Shown here in pieces: positions 16,564 to 25,485 of a stretch of DNA of 64,000 nt. A model generated the notes under the pieces. That model had not been told where the DNA came from. It saw only the letters and a list, made by a program, of their open reading frames with translations, and searched no databases. Source of the DNA: Mycolicibacterium tokaiense (GTDB lineage Bacteria; Actinomycetota; Actinomycetes; Mycobacteriales; Mycobacteriaceae). Position numbers and translations under genes: made by a program. How positions within the stretch are numbered: the stretch's first letter is position 1; each line of letters starts with the position of its first letter. The DNA lies in assembly GCF_010725885.1 (NCBI RefSeq), contig NZ_AP022600.1, positions 3,100,001-3,164,000 on the forward strand, written 5' to 3'.

Positions 16564-18170
16564 CCGACTGAGCGGGTGGCGCCCTCCCAGAACCGGGCCC
16601 GCACGGCCTTCTTGTCCGGCTTGCCCAGACCGGTCAGCGGCAGGGAGTCGGCCAGCACCACCTGTTTGGGTGACTGCACCGAACCCTTGCGTTCCTTCAC
16701 CGCGGCCTGGATCTCGGCGGTCATCTGCACCACCGCGGGCTCGGAGGAGTCGGCGTCCGCGCGCAGTACCACCACCGCGGTCACGGCCTCACCCCATTTG
16801 TCGTCGGGGGTGCCCACCACACATACCTGGGCCACCGCCGGATGTTCAGCGATGACGTCCTCGACCTCGCGCGGGAAGACGTTGAACCCGCCGGTGACGA
16901 TCATGTCCTTGACCCGGTCGACGATGAACCAGAACCCGTCTTCGTCCTCGCGGGCCATATCGCCGGTGCGCAACCAGCCGTCCTTGAACGTCTCGGCCGT
17001 CTGCTCCGGCAGGCCCCAGTAGCCGCCGGCCAGCAGCGGCCCGGACACGCAGATCTCACCCGGCTCACCCTGGGGTACCGGATTGCCGTCGGGATCGAGC
17101 AGCGCGCAGCGGGCGAACAGCGTCGGCCGCCCGCAGGAGGACAGCCGCTTCTCGTCATGATCGACCTTGGCCAGATAGGAGATGGCCATCGGCGCCTCGG
17201 ACTGTCCGTAGTTCTGCGCGAAGATCTTGCCGAAGCGCGAGATGGCCTCCGACAACCGGACCGGGTTGATGGCCGAGGCGCCGTAGTACACCGTCTCCAA
17301 CGACGAGAGGTCGCGGGTGTGGGAATCCGGGTGATCCATCAGCGCGTACAGCATCGACGGCACCAGGAACGTCGCGGTGATCTTCTTTTCCTCGATGGTG
17401 CGCAGCACCTCGGCCGGATCGAACTTGGGCAGCACGAACATCTCGCCGCCCTTGATCGCCGTCGGCAGGAAGTACGCCGCGCCGGCGTGCGAAAGCGGGG
17501 TGATCATCAGGAACCGGGGTGTCTCCGGCCATTCCCACTCCGCCAGCTGGATGGTGGTCATGGTGGTGGTGGCCTGCACCGTCATGATCACGCCCTTGGG
17601 CTTGCCGGTGGTGCCGCCGGTGTAGGTCAGGCCGCCGATGTGATCCGGCGGCAGATCCGCGGCCACCAGCGGGCGCGGCTCGAACTTGGCGGCCTCGGCG
17701 TTCAGGTCCACCACGGTGGCGCCCGACTCGGCCAGCTCCGGAGGCACCGGCCCGATGGTGAGGATCTGCTTGAGCGAGTCCACCTTGCCGAGTAGCCCCA
17801 GCGCGCGCTCGACGAACATCGGCTGCGGGTCGATGATCAACGACGTCACCCCGGCGTCGGAGAGCACGTAGGCGTGATCATCCAGCGAGCCGAGAGGGTG
17901 TAGTGCCGTGCGACGGTAGCCCTGGGTCTGTCCGGCGCCGACGATCATCAGCACCTCGGGGCGGTTGAGCGACAGCAGCCCGACCGCGGTCCCGGTGCCG
18001 GCGCCGACGGCTTCGAACGCCTGAATGTACTGGCTGATGCGGTCGGCGAGCTGGCCGCCGGTCAAGGTGGTGTCGCCGAGATGCAGTAGCGGTTTGGTGC
18101 GGTGCCGCTTGAGCGCCCCCGCGAGCAGGTGGCCGGAATGAACGGGATGACGCAGCAGTTCGTCGCTCAT
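16560..18170 (-). CDS. fadD8: Fatty-acid--CoA/AMP ligase FadD8
   Basis: This 536-aa adenylate-forming enzyme activates a carboxylic acid to its CoA thioester. Seen: the P-loop YTGGTTGKPKGV (about 182-193), the A5-like motif YYGASAINP, the AMP-contacting motif GWLRTGD, and the C-terminal hinge plus catalytic loop FNVFPREVEDVIAEHPAV with a lysine in LTGLGKPDKKAV near the end. It matches the position of M. tuberculosis Rv0551c between menB and menC. The ATG at 18170 lies 7 nt from a TAGTCT -10, suggesting a leaderless mRNA. A longer frame extending over menC is spurious. Its natural substrate is not established. Confidence 0.9.
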   Translation of the reverse strand: MSDELLRHPVHSGHLLAGALKRHRTKPLLHLGDTTLTGGQLADRISQYIQAFEAVGAGTGTAVGLLSLNRPEVLMIVGAGQTQGYRRTALHPLGSLDDHAYVLSDAGVTSLIIDPQPMFVERALGLLGKVDSLKQILTIGPVPPELAESGATVVDLNAEAAKFEPRPLVAADLPPDHIGGLTYTGGTTGKPKGVIMTVQATTTMTTIQLAEWEWPETPRFLMITPLSHAGAAYFLPTAIKGGEMFVLPKFDPAEVLRTIEEKKITATFLVPSMLYALMDHPDSHTRDLSSLETVYYGASAINPVRLSEAISRFGKIFAQNYGQSEAPMAISYLAKVDHDEKRLSSCGRPTLFARCALLDPDGNPVPQGEPGEICVSGPLLAGGYWGLPEQTAETFKDGWLRTGDMAREDEDGFWFIVDRVKDMIVTGGFNVFPREVEDVIAEHPAVAQVCVVGTPDDKWGEAVTAVVVLRADADSSEPAVVQMTAEIQAAVKERKGSVQSPKQVVLADSLPLTGLGKPDKKAVRARFWEGATRSVG

Positions 18171-18177
18171 GAACCCC

Positions 18178-18227
18178 AGACTAGAACGTGTTGCAGTTCT
18201 CGTCAGCAACCGGCCGGGAAATAGCAT
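18178..18227. promoter_or_regulatory. Divergent leaderless promoters of fadD8 and menC with a KstR-type motif
   Basis: On the minus strand TAGTCT (18183-18178) lies 7 nt before the fadD8 ATG. On the plus strand TAGCAT (18222-18227) lies 6 nt before the menC ATG. Between them TAGAACGTGTTGCA (18182-18195) fits the consensus I recall for the TetR regulator KstR (TnnAACnnGTTnnA) and overlaps the fadD8 -10. Regulation by KstR is a prediction from that match only. Confidence 0.5.
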
Positions 18228-18233
18228 CACCAG

Positions 18234-19286
18234 ATGCCGAGCCTGGACGACCTGCTGGACCGCGTACACGTGGTGAGCCTGCCGATGCGGGTGCGCTTCC
18301 GCGGGATCACCACTCGGGAGGTCGCGCTGTTCGACGGCCCGGCCGGCTGGGGCGAGTTCGGCCCCTTCCTCGAGTACGGACCGCCGGAGGCCGCACACTG
18401 GCTGGCCTCGGCCATCGACGCGGCCTATCACGACGCCCCCGCACCCCGGCGCACCCGGATCGCGATCAATGCCACCGTGCCCGCGGTGCCCGCCGCGCAG
18501 GTGCCGGAGGTGCTGGCCCGGTTCCCCGGCGCGGGTACCGCCAAGGTCAAGGTTGCCGAGCCGGGGCAGACGCTGGCCGACGACGTGGCCCGGGTGAACG
18601 CCGTCCGGGCGCTGATTCCGACGGTGCGGGTGGACGCCAACGGCGGCTGGTCGGTGGAGCAGGCGGTGACGGCCGCGGCCGCGCTGACCGCCGACGGGCC
18701 GCTGGAGTATCTGGAGCAGCCGTGCGCGACGGTGCCGGAGCTGGCCGCGCTGCGTCGGCGCGTGCAGGTTCCGGTGGCCGCGGACGAGAGCATCCGCAAG
18801 GCCGAGGACCCGCTGCTGGTGGTGCGCGAGCGGGCCGCTGACGTCGCGGTGGTGAAGGTGGCTCCGCTGGGCGGGGTGCACGCGCTGCTGGACATCGTGG
18901 GCCGCATCGACATCCCGGTGGTGGTGTCCAGTGCGCTGGATTCGGCCGTCGGCATCGGCGCGGGCCTCGCGGCGGCCGCGGCCCTGCCGACGCTGGACCA
19001 TGCCTGCGGCCTCGGTACCGGCGGACTGTTCGTCGAAGACGTGGCCGACGCGCTGGTGCCCGTCGACGGATACCTGCCCGTCGGGCCCGTCGCCCCCGAT
19101 CCGGCCCGGCTGGCCGCGCTGCGTGCCCCCGCCGAGCGCCGCGACTGGTGGATCGCCCGCATCCGCGACTGCCACCCCCTTCTCGCCGAAATCGCCACAT
19201 CGGCCCAGGCCGAGGCTGGCGTGGGGGTTCCCCAGCGGGGCGAGGGGGCGGGCGAGCCAGGTGAAGGAGATGGGCCGGAAGTGTGA
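18234..19286 (+). CDS. menC: o-Succinylbenzoate synthase MenC
   Basis: MenC is an enolase-superfamily dehydratase that forms o-succinylbenzoate in menaquinone synthesis. Seen: the acid/base lysine motif AKVKVA (about 102-107), the metal ligands in VRVDANGGW (about 128-136), EYLEQP (about 158-163) and VAADES (about 180-185), then the second catalytic lysine in VVKVAPLGG. The fold ends near WWIARIRDCHPLLA. About 30 further residues, Gly/Glu-rich and probably disordered, make it longer (350 aa) than the M. tuberculosis enzyme. The ATG at 18234 fits a leaderless transcript. Confidence 0.93.
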   Translation: MPSLDDLLDRVHVVSLPMRVRFRGITTREVALFDGPAGWGEFGPFLEYGPPEAAHWLASAIDAAYHDAPAPRRTRIAINATVPAVPAAQVPEVLARFPGAGTAKVKVAEPGQTLADDVARVNAVRALIPTVRVDANGGWSVEQAVTAAAALTADGPLEYLEQPCATVPELAALRRRVQVPVAADESIRKAEDPLLVVRERAADVAVVKVAPLGGVHALLDIVGRIDIPVVVSSALDSAVGIGAGLAAAAALPTLDHACGLGTGGLFVEDVADALVPVDGYLPVGPVAPDPARLAALRAPAERRDWWIARIRDCHPLLAEIATSAQAEAGVGVPQRGEGAGEPGEGDGPEV

Positions 19287-19337
19287 GGCCCAGAAGTTCG
19301 AGTAGCGACGGGATTTTTGTCGGTTTCGGCGCACCCC

Positions 19338-19389
19338 TTGACTCGCATCTTGTCAGTGCCTAGATTCTGAACTAGGCACTGACAAGATG
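19338..19389 (+). promoter_or_regulatory. Promoter with an 18-bp perfect inverted repeat before the DUF1707 gene
   Basis: TTGACT (19338-19343), a 17-nt spacer and TAGATT (19361-19366) form a good promoter. A perfect inverted repeat (18-bp arms, 19346-19363 and 19372-19389, 8-nt spacer; core GTCAGTGCCTAG) covers the spacer, the -10 and the start-site region. It looks like an operator for a dimeric repressor, possibly PadR- or TetR-like. No T-tract follows, and it lies upstream of the gene, so a terminator is unlikely. Confidence 0.7.
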
Positions 19390-19399
19390 GGAGCACGCC

Positions 19400-19882
19400 A
19401 TGACGACCCCCGTGGTGGACCGACGTATCGGTGACGCCGACCGAGAGCGCGCCGCAGCCCAGCTCGGGTTGGCGCTCACCCGTGGCTATCTGGACTTCGC
19501 GGAGTACGAGACGCGGGTGGGTCAGGTGTTCACTGCGGCGACCTCCGCCGAACTCAACCCACTGACGGCAGACCTGCCCTCGGCGATTCGCCGCCACGAC
19601 CCGCAACGGCTGGCCGCGCAGGCCCGGGCGGCGCGGCTGAGCGTGCGGATCCACCTGGCCGGCTACCTGGCGATGGTGGTGATTGTGCTGACGGTGTGGG
19701 CGCTCACGGCCGTGTTCGCCGGCGCCACCTACTTCTGGCCCATCTGGCCGATCCTGGGCGCCGGCATCGGCGTGCTCTCCCACACCGTCGGCGTCCGCCA
19801 CGGATTCCGGCCGCCGTGCGCCGCTCCGCGGGGTGCCGGGCATGGACGTCCCGCGCCGTGGCGAGACACCATGAACTCATGA
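19400..19882 (+). CDS. DUF1707 (SHOCT-like) plus 2TM-domain membrane protein
   Basis: This 160-aa protein has an N-terminal DUF1707 segment: RIGDADRERAAAQLGLALTRGYLDFAEYETRV (residues about 9-40), with the usual R-x-x-D-R-E-x-x-x-x-L-x-x-A-x-x-x-G-x-L pattern. It continues into a helical linker and two transmembrane segments (about 93-113 and 114-134). Function is unknown; DUF1707 proteins are common in actinobacteria and often accompany membrane-stress or regulatory genes. It has its own strong promoter with an overlapping operator and overlaps the DJ-1-type gene by 4 bp. This pair is absent between menC and bpoC in M. tuberculosis as I recall it. Confidence 0.85.
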   Translation: MTTPVVDRRIGDADRERAAAQLGLALTRGYLDFAEYETRVGQVFTAATSAELNPLTADLPSAIRRHDPQRLAAQARAARLSVRIHLAGYLAMVVIVLTVWALTAVFAGATYFWPIWPILGAGIGVLSHTVGVRHGFRPPCAAPRGAGHGRPAPWRDTMNS

Positions 19883-20631
19883 CCCAAGTCGCCATCGTCG
19901 TCTACCCGGGCTTCACCGCGCTGGATTTCATCGGCCCCTACGAGGTGCTGCAGAGCGTGCCCGATGTCGAAATCCGCTTCGTCTGGCACGAAACCGGCCC
20001 CGTGACAGCCGATTCCGGGGTTCTGATGATCGGCGCCACCCACACCTTCGCCGAGACGCCGGATCCGGACGTGCTGCTGATTCCCGGCGGCATGACCACC
20101 ATGGAGCATGCCCGCGACACCGCGCTGCTGAACTGGGTGCGCCAGGTCCACCGGCGCACGCTGTGGACCACCTCGGTGTGCACCGGCTCGCTGGTGCTGG
20201 CGGCAGCCGGGGTGCTCGACGGCGTCCGGGCCACCTCGCACTGGGGGATGCTGCCCGCGCTCAAGGCGTTCGGGGTCACCGCGGTCGGCGACCAGCGCAT
20301 CGTGGCCCAGGGCAAGATCGTCACCGCCGCCGGGGTGTCGGCCGGCATCGACCTCGGCTTGTGGCTGGCCGCCCGGCTGTCCGACGAGGCCACCGCCAAG
20401 GCCATCCAGCTGATCATCGAGTACGACCCGCAGCCGCCGTTTGATTCCGGTCACATGTCGAAGGCCTCCGCCGCCACCAAGGCCTCGGCCACCGCTCTGC
20501 TGGGCCGCGACCTGGTGAAGCCGAAAGCGCTGGCGGCCGGCACCTTGCTGTTGTGGGACGCCGCGTTGGCGCGATTTCGGCGCGGAGACAACGCCCGTGA
20601 GCGACCGGATTCGCGCCGAAATCGCACGTAG
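19879..20631 (+). CDS. DJ-1/PfpI family protein
   Basis: This 250-aa GATase1-like protein has the nucleophile elbow SVCTGSLVL with the conserved cysteine near residue 100, the acidic N-terminal strand LDFIGPYEVL, and a histidine in ATSHWGML shortly after the cysteine. This pattern matches the isonitrile-hydratase/ThiJ-like subgroup. No AraC-type DNA-binding domain follows. The C-terminal 50 residues are basic. The ATG at 19879 overlaps the DUF1707 stop (ATGA). It may detoxify a small electrophile or act as a chaperone-like enzyme; the substrate is not deducible. Confidence 0.82.
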   Translation: MTQVAIVVYPGFTALDFIGPYEVLQSVPDVEIRFVWHETGPVTADSGVLMIGATHTFAETPDPDVLLIPGGMTTMEHARDTALLNWVRQVHRRTLWTTSVCTGSLVLAAAGVLDGVRATSHWGMLPALKAFGVTAVGDQRIVAQGKIVTAAGVSAGIDLGLWLAARLSDEATAKAIQLIIEYDPQPPFDSGHMSKASAATKASATALLGRDLVKPKALAAGTLLLWDAALARFRRGDNARERPDSRRNRT

Positions 20632-20644
20632 TACCTTGGGCCGG

Positions 20645-21457
20645 GTGATCAACCTGGCCTATGACGACCGCGGCACCGGCGATCCGGTGCTGTTCATCGC
20701 CGGACGCGGGGGAGCCGGGCGCACCTGGCATCTGCATCAGGTCCCCGCCTTCCAGCGGGCCGGCTACCGGATCATCACGTTCGACAACCGCGGCGTCGGC
20801 GCCACCGAGAACGCCAGCGGCTTCACCACCGCCACCATGGTCAACGACACCGCGACGCTCATCGAGGAGCTGGTGGGCGGCCCGGTGCGCATCGTCGGGA
20901 TCTCGATGGGCAGCTTCATCGCCCAGGAACTGATGGTGGCCCGCCCGGATCTGGTCAGTGAGGCCGTGCTGATGGCCACCCGCGGCCGCCACGACCACAC
21001 CCGCGAGTTCTTCACCAACGCCGAGAAGAGGCGGATGGACGCCGGCATCGAGCTGCCGCCCGACTACTCGGCGAAAATCCGTATGCTGGAGAGCTTTTCG
21101 CCGGTCACGTTGAACAATGACCGGATGGCCGGCGACTGGATCGAGATGTTCACCATGTGGCCCGAGCGCAACACTCCGGGGCTGCGCGCCCAGTTGGAGG
21201 TGGCGCCGCAGGAGAACCGTCTGCCGGTCTACCGCAGCATCGGCAACCGGGTCCTGGTGATCGGCTTCGGTGACGATGTGGTGACGCCCCCGCATCTGGG
21301 CGCCGAGGTGGCCGACGCCATCCCCAACGCCCGTTTCCGCAAGATCCGCGAGGCCGGGCACCTGGGTTTCCTCGAACAACCCGAGACCGTGAACACCGCG
21401 ATGCTGGAGTTCTTCAATGCCACCCGGCCGTCGCGCCCGGCCCTGGACCTAGTCTGA
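20645..21457 (+). CDS. bpoC: Alpha/beta hydrolase BpoC (MenH-like position)
   Basis: This 270-aa alpha/beta hydrolase resembles M. tuberculosis Rv0554: the opening [28 protein letters not shown], the nucleophile motif GISMGSF (Ser near residue 86), the acid in GDDVVTPP and the histidine in EAGHLGF. The annotated peroxidase name is historical; a MenH (SHCHC synthase) role has been proposed from its place between menC and menD but is not settled. The GTG at 20645 matches the M. tuberculosis N-terminus and avoids overlapping the DJ-1 gene; an earlier frame start exists at 20597. Confidence 0.85.
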   Translation: MINLAYDDRGTGDPVLFIAGRGGAGRTWHLHQVPAFQRAGYRIITFDNRGVGATENASGFTTATMVNDTATLIEELVGGPVRIVGISMGSFIAQELMVARPDLVSEAVLMATRGRHDHTREFFTNAEKRRMDAGIELPPDYSAKIRMLESFSPVTLNNDRMAGDWIEMFTMWPERNTPGLRAQLEVAPQENRLPVYRSIGNRVLVIGFGDDVVTPPHLGAEVADAIPNARFRKIREAGHLGFLEQPETVNTAMLEFFNATRPSRPALDLV

Positions 21458-21462
21458 GTGGG

Positions 21463-23073
21463 GTGAACCCTTCGACGGCCCAGGCGCGCATCGTCGTCGA
21501 CGAACTGATTCGCGGCGGTGTGCGCGACGTGGTTCTGTGCCCGGGCTCGCGTAACGCCCCGCTGGCCTTCGCCCTGGCCGACGCCGACCGCGCCGGCCTG
21601 CTGCGCCTGCACGTCCGCATCGACGAGCGCACCGCGGGTTTCCTGGCAATCGGGTTGGCTGTGGCCGCTGGGGCGCCCGTGCCGATCGCCATGACCTCGG
21701 GTACGGCGGTGGCCAACCTGGGTCCGGCCGTCGTCGAAGCCAACTATGCGCGGGTGCCGCTGATCGTGCTGAGCGCCAACCGGCCCTATGAGCTGCTGGG
21801 CACCGGCGCCAGCCAGACCATGGAACAGCTGGGCTATTTCGGCACCCAGGTCCGCGCCACCATCAGCCTGGGGCTGGCCGAAGAGGACGTGGACAGCCAA
21901 GCCGCCCAGTGGCGCTCGGCCACCTGCCGGGTGCTGGTGGCGGCCACCGGGGCCCGCACCGGCAACGCCGGCCCGGTGCAGTTCGACATCCCCCTGCGCG
22001 AACCGCTGGTGCCCGGACTGCAGGACAGTCCGGTGCCGCCGGGCCGCCCGGACGGCAAGCCGTGGACCTATACCCCGGCGGTGACGTTCGACCAGCCCCT
22101 GGAGATCGACCTGACGCCGGACACCGTGGTGATCTCCGGCCACGGCGCCGGCCCGCAGCCCGCGCTGGCCGGGCTGCCCACCGTCGCCGAGCCCACCGCG
22201 CCGGCCGCGACCACCCCGCTGCACCCGCTGGCGCTGCCACTGCTGCGGCCCGCGCAGGTGATCATGGCCGGGCGCCCGACGCTGCACCGGCCGGTCTCGG
22301 CGCTGCTGGCCGATCCGGCGGTGCCGGTGTTCGCGCTGACCACCGGCCCGCGCTGGCCCGATGTTTCCGGCAACTCGCAGGCCACCGGCACCCGCGCCCT
22401 CACCAGCGGCCGCCCCGACCCGGCGTGGCTGACCCGCTGCGCCGAGGCTAATGCCCACGCCTACCGGGCGGTGCGCGAGCAGTTGGCGCAGCACCCGTTG
22501 ACGACGGGCCTGCACGTGGCCGCGGCGGTGGTCGACGCGCTGCGACCGGGGGACCAACTGGTGCTCGGGGCGTCCAATCCGGTGCGCGACGTGGCCCTGG
22601 TCGGCCTGAATGCCGCGGGCGTCACAGTGCGGTCCAACCGTGGGGTGGCCGGCATCGACGGCACCGTCTCCACGGCGGTGGGCGCCGCGCTGGCGCACGG
22701 CGGGCGCACGCTCGCGTTGATCGGGGACCTGACGTTCGTCCACGACAGCTCCGGGCTGCTGATCGGACCCACCGAACCGGTGCCTCCGGACCTCACCATC
22801 ATCGTGTCCAACGACAACGGCGGCGGCATCTTCGAGCTCCTGGAGCAGGGTGACCCGCGCTTCCACGACGTGGCCTCGCGGGTGTTCGGCACACCGCACG
22901 ACGTGGACGTCGGCGCGCTGTGCCGGGCCTATCACGTGGAGCACCGCGCACTCGAACTCGCCGAACTGCCCAGCGCGCTGGACGAACCCGGAACGGGGTT
23001 GCGGGTGCTGGAGGTGAAAGCCGACCGGTCCTCGCTGCGGACGCTGCACGCGGCCATCAAGGCGGCGCTCTAG
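21463..23073 (+). CDS. menD: SEPHCHC synthase MenD
   Basis: MenD is a thiamine-diphosphate enzyme that joins 2-oxoglutarate to isochorismate, the first committed step of menaquinone synthesis. The 536-aa protein shows the N-terminal [13 protein letters not shown] (about 26-38), the ThDP-activating glutamate in [11 protein letters not shown], and the C-terminal cofactor/metal motif [12 protein letters not shown] ending in [13 protein letters not shown]. The GTG at 21463 lies 5 bp after bpoC; its stop overlaps the next gene by one base. It should be cotranscribed with bpoC and the DUF3592 gene. Confidence 0.95.
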   Translation: MNPSTAQARIVVDELIRGGVRDVVLCPGSRNAPLAFALADADRAGLLRLHVRIDERTAGFLAIGLAVAAGAPVPIAMTSGTAVANLGPAVVEANYARVPLIVLSANRPYELLGTGASQTMEQLGYFGTQVRATISLGLAEEDVDSQAAQWRSATCRVLVAATGARTGNAGPVQFDIPLREPLVPGLQDSPVPPGRPDGKPWTYTPAVTFDQPLEIDLTPDTVVISGHGAGPQPALAGLPTVAEPTAPAATTPLHPLALPLLRPAQVIMAGRPTLHRPVSALLADPAVPVFALTTGPRWPDVSGNSQATGTRALTSGRPDPAWLTRCAEANAHAYRAVREQLAQHPLTTGLHVAAAVVDALRPGDQLVLGASNPVRDVALVGLNAAGVTVRSNRGVAGIDGTVSTAVGAALAHGGRTLALIGDLTFVHDSSGLLIGPTEPVPPDLTIIVSNDNGGGIFELLEQGDPRFHDVASRVFGTPHDVDVGALCRAYHVEHRALELAELPSALDEPGTGLRVLEVKADRSSLRTLHAAIKAAL

Positions 23074-23576
23074 TGGGTCGCGTGAAACGCTTGTGGCACA
23101 TCCTGATCCACGGTCCCGGTGGCGAAGTGTCGCACACCAGGGCCGGGCGCATGATCCGGTGGGCGCGAGTGGCGGTACTGCTGATCACCATGCTGGTGAC
23201 GTTGCAATCGGTGCTCCTGGTCGCCGGGGCCTGGCGCGATGACCTGGCGATCGCTTCCAACATGGGTGTCGCCGAGGCTCAGGTCCTCGACGCCGGGCCG
23301 CGGCGGTCCACCATCGAATTCGTCACCCCGGACCGGGTGACCTACCGTCCCGAGCTCGGTGTGCTGTATCCGTCCGAGCTGGAGAACGGTATGCGGATCT
23401 ACGTCGAATACGATCGGTCCAACCCGGATCTGGTTCGGGTGCAGCACCGCAACGCACTGCTGGCCATCGTGCCGGCCACGTCGGTGGCCGTTGTCGGCTG
23501 GCTGGTGGCCGCCGCGGCACTGGTGGGTCTCGCGGTGCTGGAGAAGCGGATCGAGCTCAGCGCAACAGCGTCGTGA
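23073..23576 (+). CDS. DUF3592 membrane protein (Rv0556-like)
   Basis: This 167-aa protein has two transmembrane segments (about 31-53 and 133-153) flanking an extracytoplasmic beta-rich region with RVTYRPELGVLYPSELENGMRIYVEYDRSNPDLVRV. That segment is characteristic of DUF3592. Position and length match M. tuberculosis Rv0556, directly after menD. The GTG at 23073 shares a base with the menD TAG; a GTG at 23082 is also possible. Function is unknown. Its 3' end overlaps the convergent lipoprotein gene by 20 bp. Confidence 0.85.
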   Translation: MGRVKRLWHILIHGPGGEVSHTRAGRMIRWARVAVLLITMLVTLQSVLLVAGAWRDDLAIASNMGVAEAQVLDAGPRRSTIEFVTPDRVTYRPELGVLYPSELENGMRIYVEYDRSNPDLVRVQHRNALLAIVPATSVAVVGWLVAAAALVGLAVLEKRIELSATAS

Positions 23577-24234
23577 GCCACTGCTCGTCGGCGATGTCCA
23601 CCACCTGTTCTCGGCCGAGGTCGTAAACCAGGGGAGTGCCCAGGTTGTTCGGTGAGATGTTTTCCAGCGCAGTGAAATTGAATTCCAACAGCGCGTCGGT
23701 GTCCACGGCGGTGTCGCCGTCGGCAATCCGGGTGACCACGGCGTCGGGCAACCCGCTGTCGGTGGCGATGTCGGCGAAATCCTGATCGGTGAAGTCGAAG
23801 AACGACAGGTCCTGGTTGGCCCACAACTCCTCCACGTAGTTCTGGAAGGTCGCGGCGTCCGTGCCGGTGTCGGTGGCGCTGTCGACGGCCAGGAACAGGG
23901 TGTTGCTGGCCGTGGCCGAGTAGTCGGTGAGGTATTCGTCGTCGAGGAAGGTCAGCGGCCGGTAGGTCACCGTCAGCCGGCCGGCCTCCATCGCGGCTTT
24001 CATCTCCTCGCCGTACCTGGCCTGCAGGTCGGCGCAGTGCGAGCACTGCGGTTCGGTGAAGATCTCCACCTGCAGCGGCGCGTCGGGGAAGCCCGCCACG
24101 ATGCCGAACCCGTCCTCGGTGAGGGTCACCCCGGCGGTCCGCGGGTCGGGCACCGCCACCCCGGCGACCTCACGGGCACACCCCGTCAGGGCCAGCGCCA
24201 CGACGGCAGCCAGTGCCAGCCCGGGCAGTCTCAT
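23557..24234 (-). CDS. DsbA-like thioredoxin-fold lipoprotein
   Basis: This 225-aa secreted lipoprotein has a signal peptide ending in a lipobox (LALTGC, Cys at residue 19), then a thioredoxin/DsbA domain with the active-site motif CSHC (about 65-68) in [13 protein letters not shown] cis-proline-like TPLV follows near residue 205. It should sit on the outer face of the membrane and act as an oxidoreductase or chaperone for exported proteins. On the minus strand TAGATT about 8 nt before the ATG suggests a near-leaderless promoter. Confidence 0.85.
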   Translation of the reverse strand: MRLPGLALAAVVALALTGCAREVAGVAVPDPRTAGVTLTEDGFGIVAGFPDAPLQVEIFTEPQCSHCADLQARYGEEMKAAMEAGRLTVTYRPLTFLDDEYLTDYSATASNTLFLAVDSATDTGTDAATFQNYVEELWANQDLSFFDFTDQDFADIATDSGLPDAVVTRIADGDTAVDTDALLEFNFTALENISPNNLGTPLVYDLGREQVVDIADEQWLTTLLR

Positions 24235-24311
24235 GTCGGCAAAATCTACTCTTCTCGTGTCGTCTGCCTGGCGGCAACCTCGCGGACAGTCGGCGCTGTC
24301 AAGGTTGCGGC

Positions 24312-25433
24312 GTGCGCGTTGCGATCGTCGCGGAGAGCTTCCTGCCGAATGTCAACGGAGTCACCAACTCGGTGCTCCGGGTGCTCGAACATCTGCGCAG
24401 GACCGGCCACGAGGCGCTGGTGATCGCCCCGGATACGGTCCGCGGGGAACCGGCCGCCGACAAGGTGTACGACGGGATCCGCGTGCACCGGGTGCCCTCG
24501 AAGATGTTCCCCAAGGTGACGTCGCTGCCGCTGGGTGTGCCCCGCCCGCGGATGGTGGGCGTACTGCGGGGGTTCGGCCCCGACGTGGTGCACCTGGCCT
24601 CCCCGGCGCTGCTTGGGTACGGCGGTCTGCACGCTGCCCGTCATCTGGGGGTGCCCACGGTGGCGGTGTTCCAGACCGACGTCGCAGGCTTCGCGGCCAG
24701 CTACGGGGTGCCCACCCTGGCACGGGCGTCCTGGGCCTGGACCCGGCATCTGCACAGCCGCGCCGACCGCACCCTGGCGCCTTCCACCGCGGCGATGGAA
24801 GACCTTGCTGCCCATCGGATTCCCCGCGTGCACAAATGGGCCCGCGGGGTGGACATCACCGGGTTCGCGCCGTCGGCCCGCTCCGAGGACCTGCGCCGGG
24901 TGTGGTCGCCTGCGGGTAAACCCGTCGTCGGTTTCGTCGGACGGCTGGCACCGGAGAAGCACGTCGAGCGGTTGGCCGCCCTCGGCGATGACGTCCAGCT
25001 GGTGATCGTCGGCGAGGGCGTGGACCGCGACAAGCTCGGAAAGCTCTTGCCCACAGCAGTTTTCACGGGCGCACTCTACGGCCGGGAGCTCGCCACGGCC
25101 TACGCCTCGATGGACGTGTTCGTCCACCCGGGTGAACACGAGACGTTCTGCCAGACCGTGCAGGAGGCCATGGCCTCGGGGCTGCCGGTGGTGGCGCCCA
25201 ACGCCGGTGGGCCCATCGATCTGGTGGCGCCATGGCGCACCGGGCTGCTGCTGGACGTCGCCGACTTCGAGACCAGGCTCAGTGAGGCGGTGGCCCACCT
25301 GGTGGCCGAACGACCCCGCTACGCCGTGGCGGCCCGCCGCAGCGTCCTGGACCGCACCTGGCCGGTCATCTGTGACGAGCTGCTCGGCCACTACGAAGCC
25401 GTGCAGCACCGCCATCGCCGCCACGCCGCGTAG
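24312..25433 (+). CDS. mgtA: GDP-mannose-dependent alpha-mannosyltransferase MgtA
   Basis: This 373-aa GT-B family 4 glycosyltransferase starts [30 protein letters not shown]. It has the GT4 donor-binding region [16 protein letters not shown] and the C-terminal E-x7-E motif [19 protein letters not shown]. It corresponds to M. tuberculosis Rv0557, which mannosylates glucuronosyl-diacylglycerol and has been linked to lipomannan-type glycolipids. It acts at the cytoplasmic membrane face. The GTG at 24312 matches the family N-terminus. Its TAG directly precedes hairpin T3. Confidence 0.92.
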   Translation: MRVAIVAESFLPNVNGVTNSVLRVLEHLRRTGHEALVIAPDTVRGEPAADKVYDGIRVHRVPSKMFPKVTSLPLGVPRPRMVGVLRGFGPDVVHLASPALLGYGGLHAARHLGVPTVAVFQTDVAGFAASYGVPTLARASWAWTRHLHSRADRTLAPSTAAMEDLAAHRIPRVHKWARGVDITGFAPSARSEDLRRVWSPAGKPVVGFVGRLAPEKHVERLAALGDDVQLVIVGEGVDRDKLGKLLPTAVFTGALYGRELATAYASMDVFVHPGEHETFCQTVQEAMASGLPVVAPNAGGPIDLVAPWRTGLLLDVADFETRLSEAVAHLVAERPRYAVAARRSVLDRTWPVICDELLGHYEAVQHRHRRHAA

Positions 25434-25485
25434 TGATTGGTGGAGTCTCAGCGGCGCCCACCACCGCTGAGGCTCCACAAATCAC
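25433..25485. terminator. Bidirectional terminator hairpin T3 (repeat family)
   Basis: Arms 25433-25454 and 25464-25485 pair at 20 of 22 positions plus one G-T, with a 9-nt loop. The outer sequence GTGATT-GTGGAG/CTCCACAAATCAC matches hairpins T1 and T2 while the inner stem (CTCAGCGG) is different. It lies between convergent mgtA and an SDR gene whose TGA stop is inside the right arm. Confidence 0.8.

Noticed and set aside
16560-19334. A 924-codon open frame extending fadD8 upstream across menC
   Set aside because: Only the part after 18170 matches an adenylate-forming enzyme; the rest is antisense to menC with biased composition, and a clear leaderless start lies at 18170.
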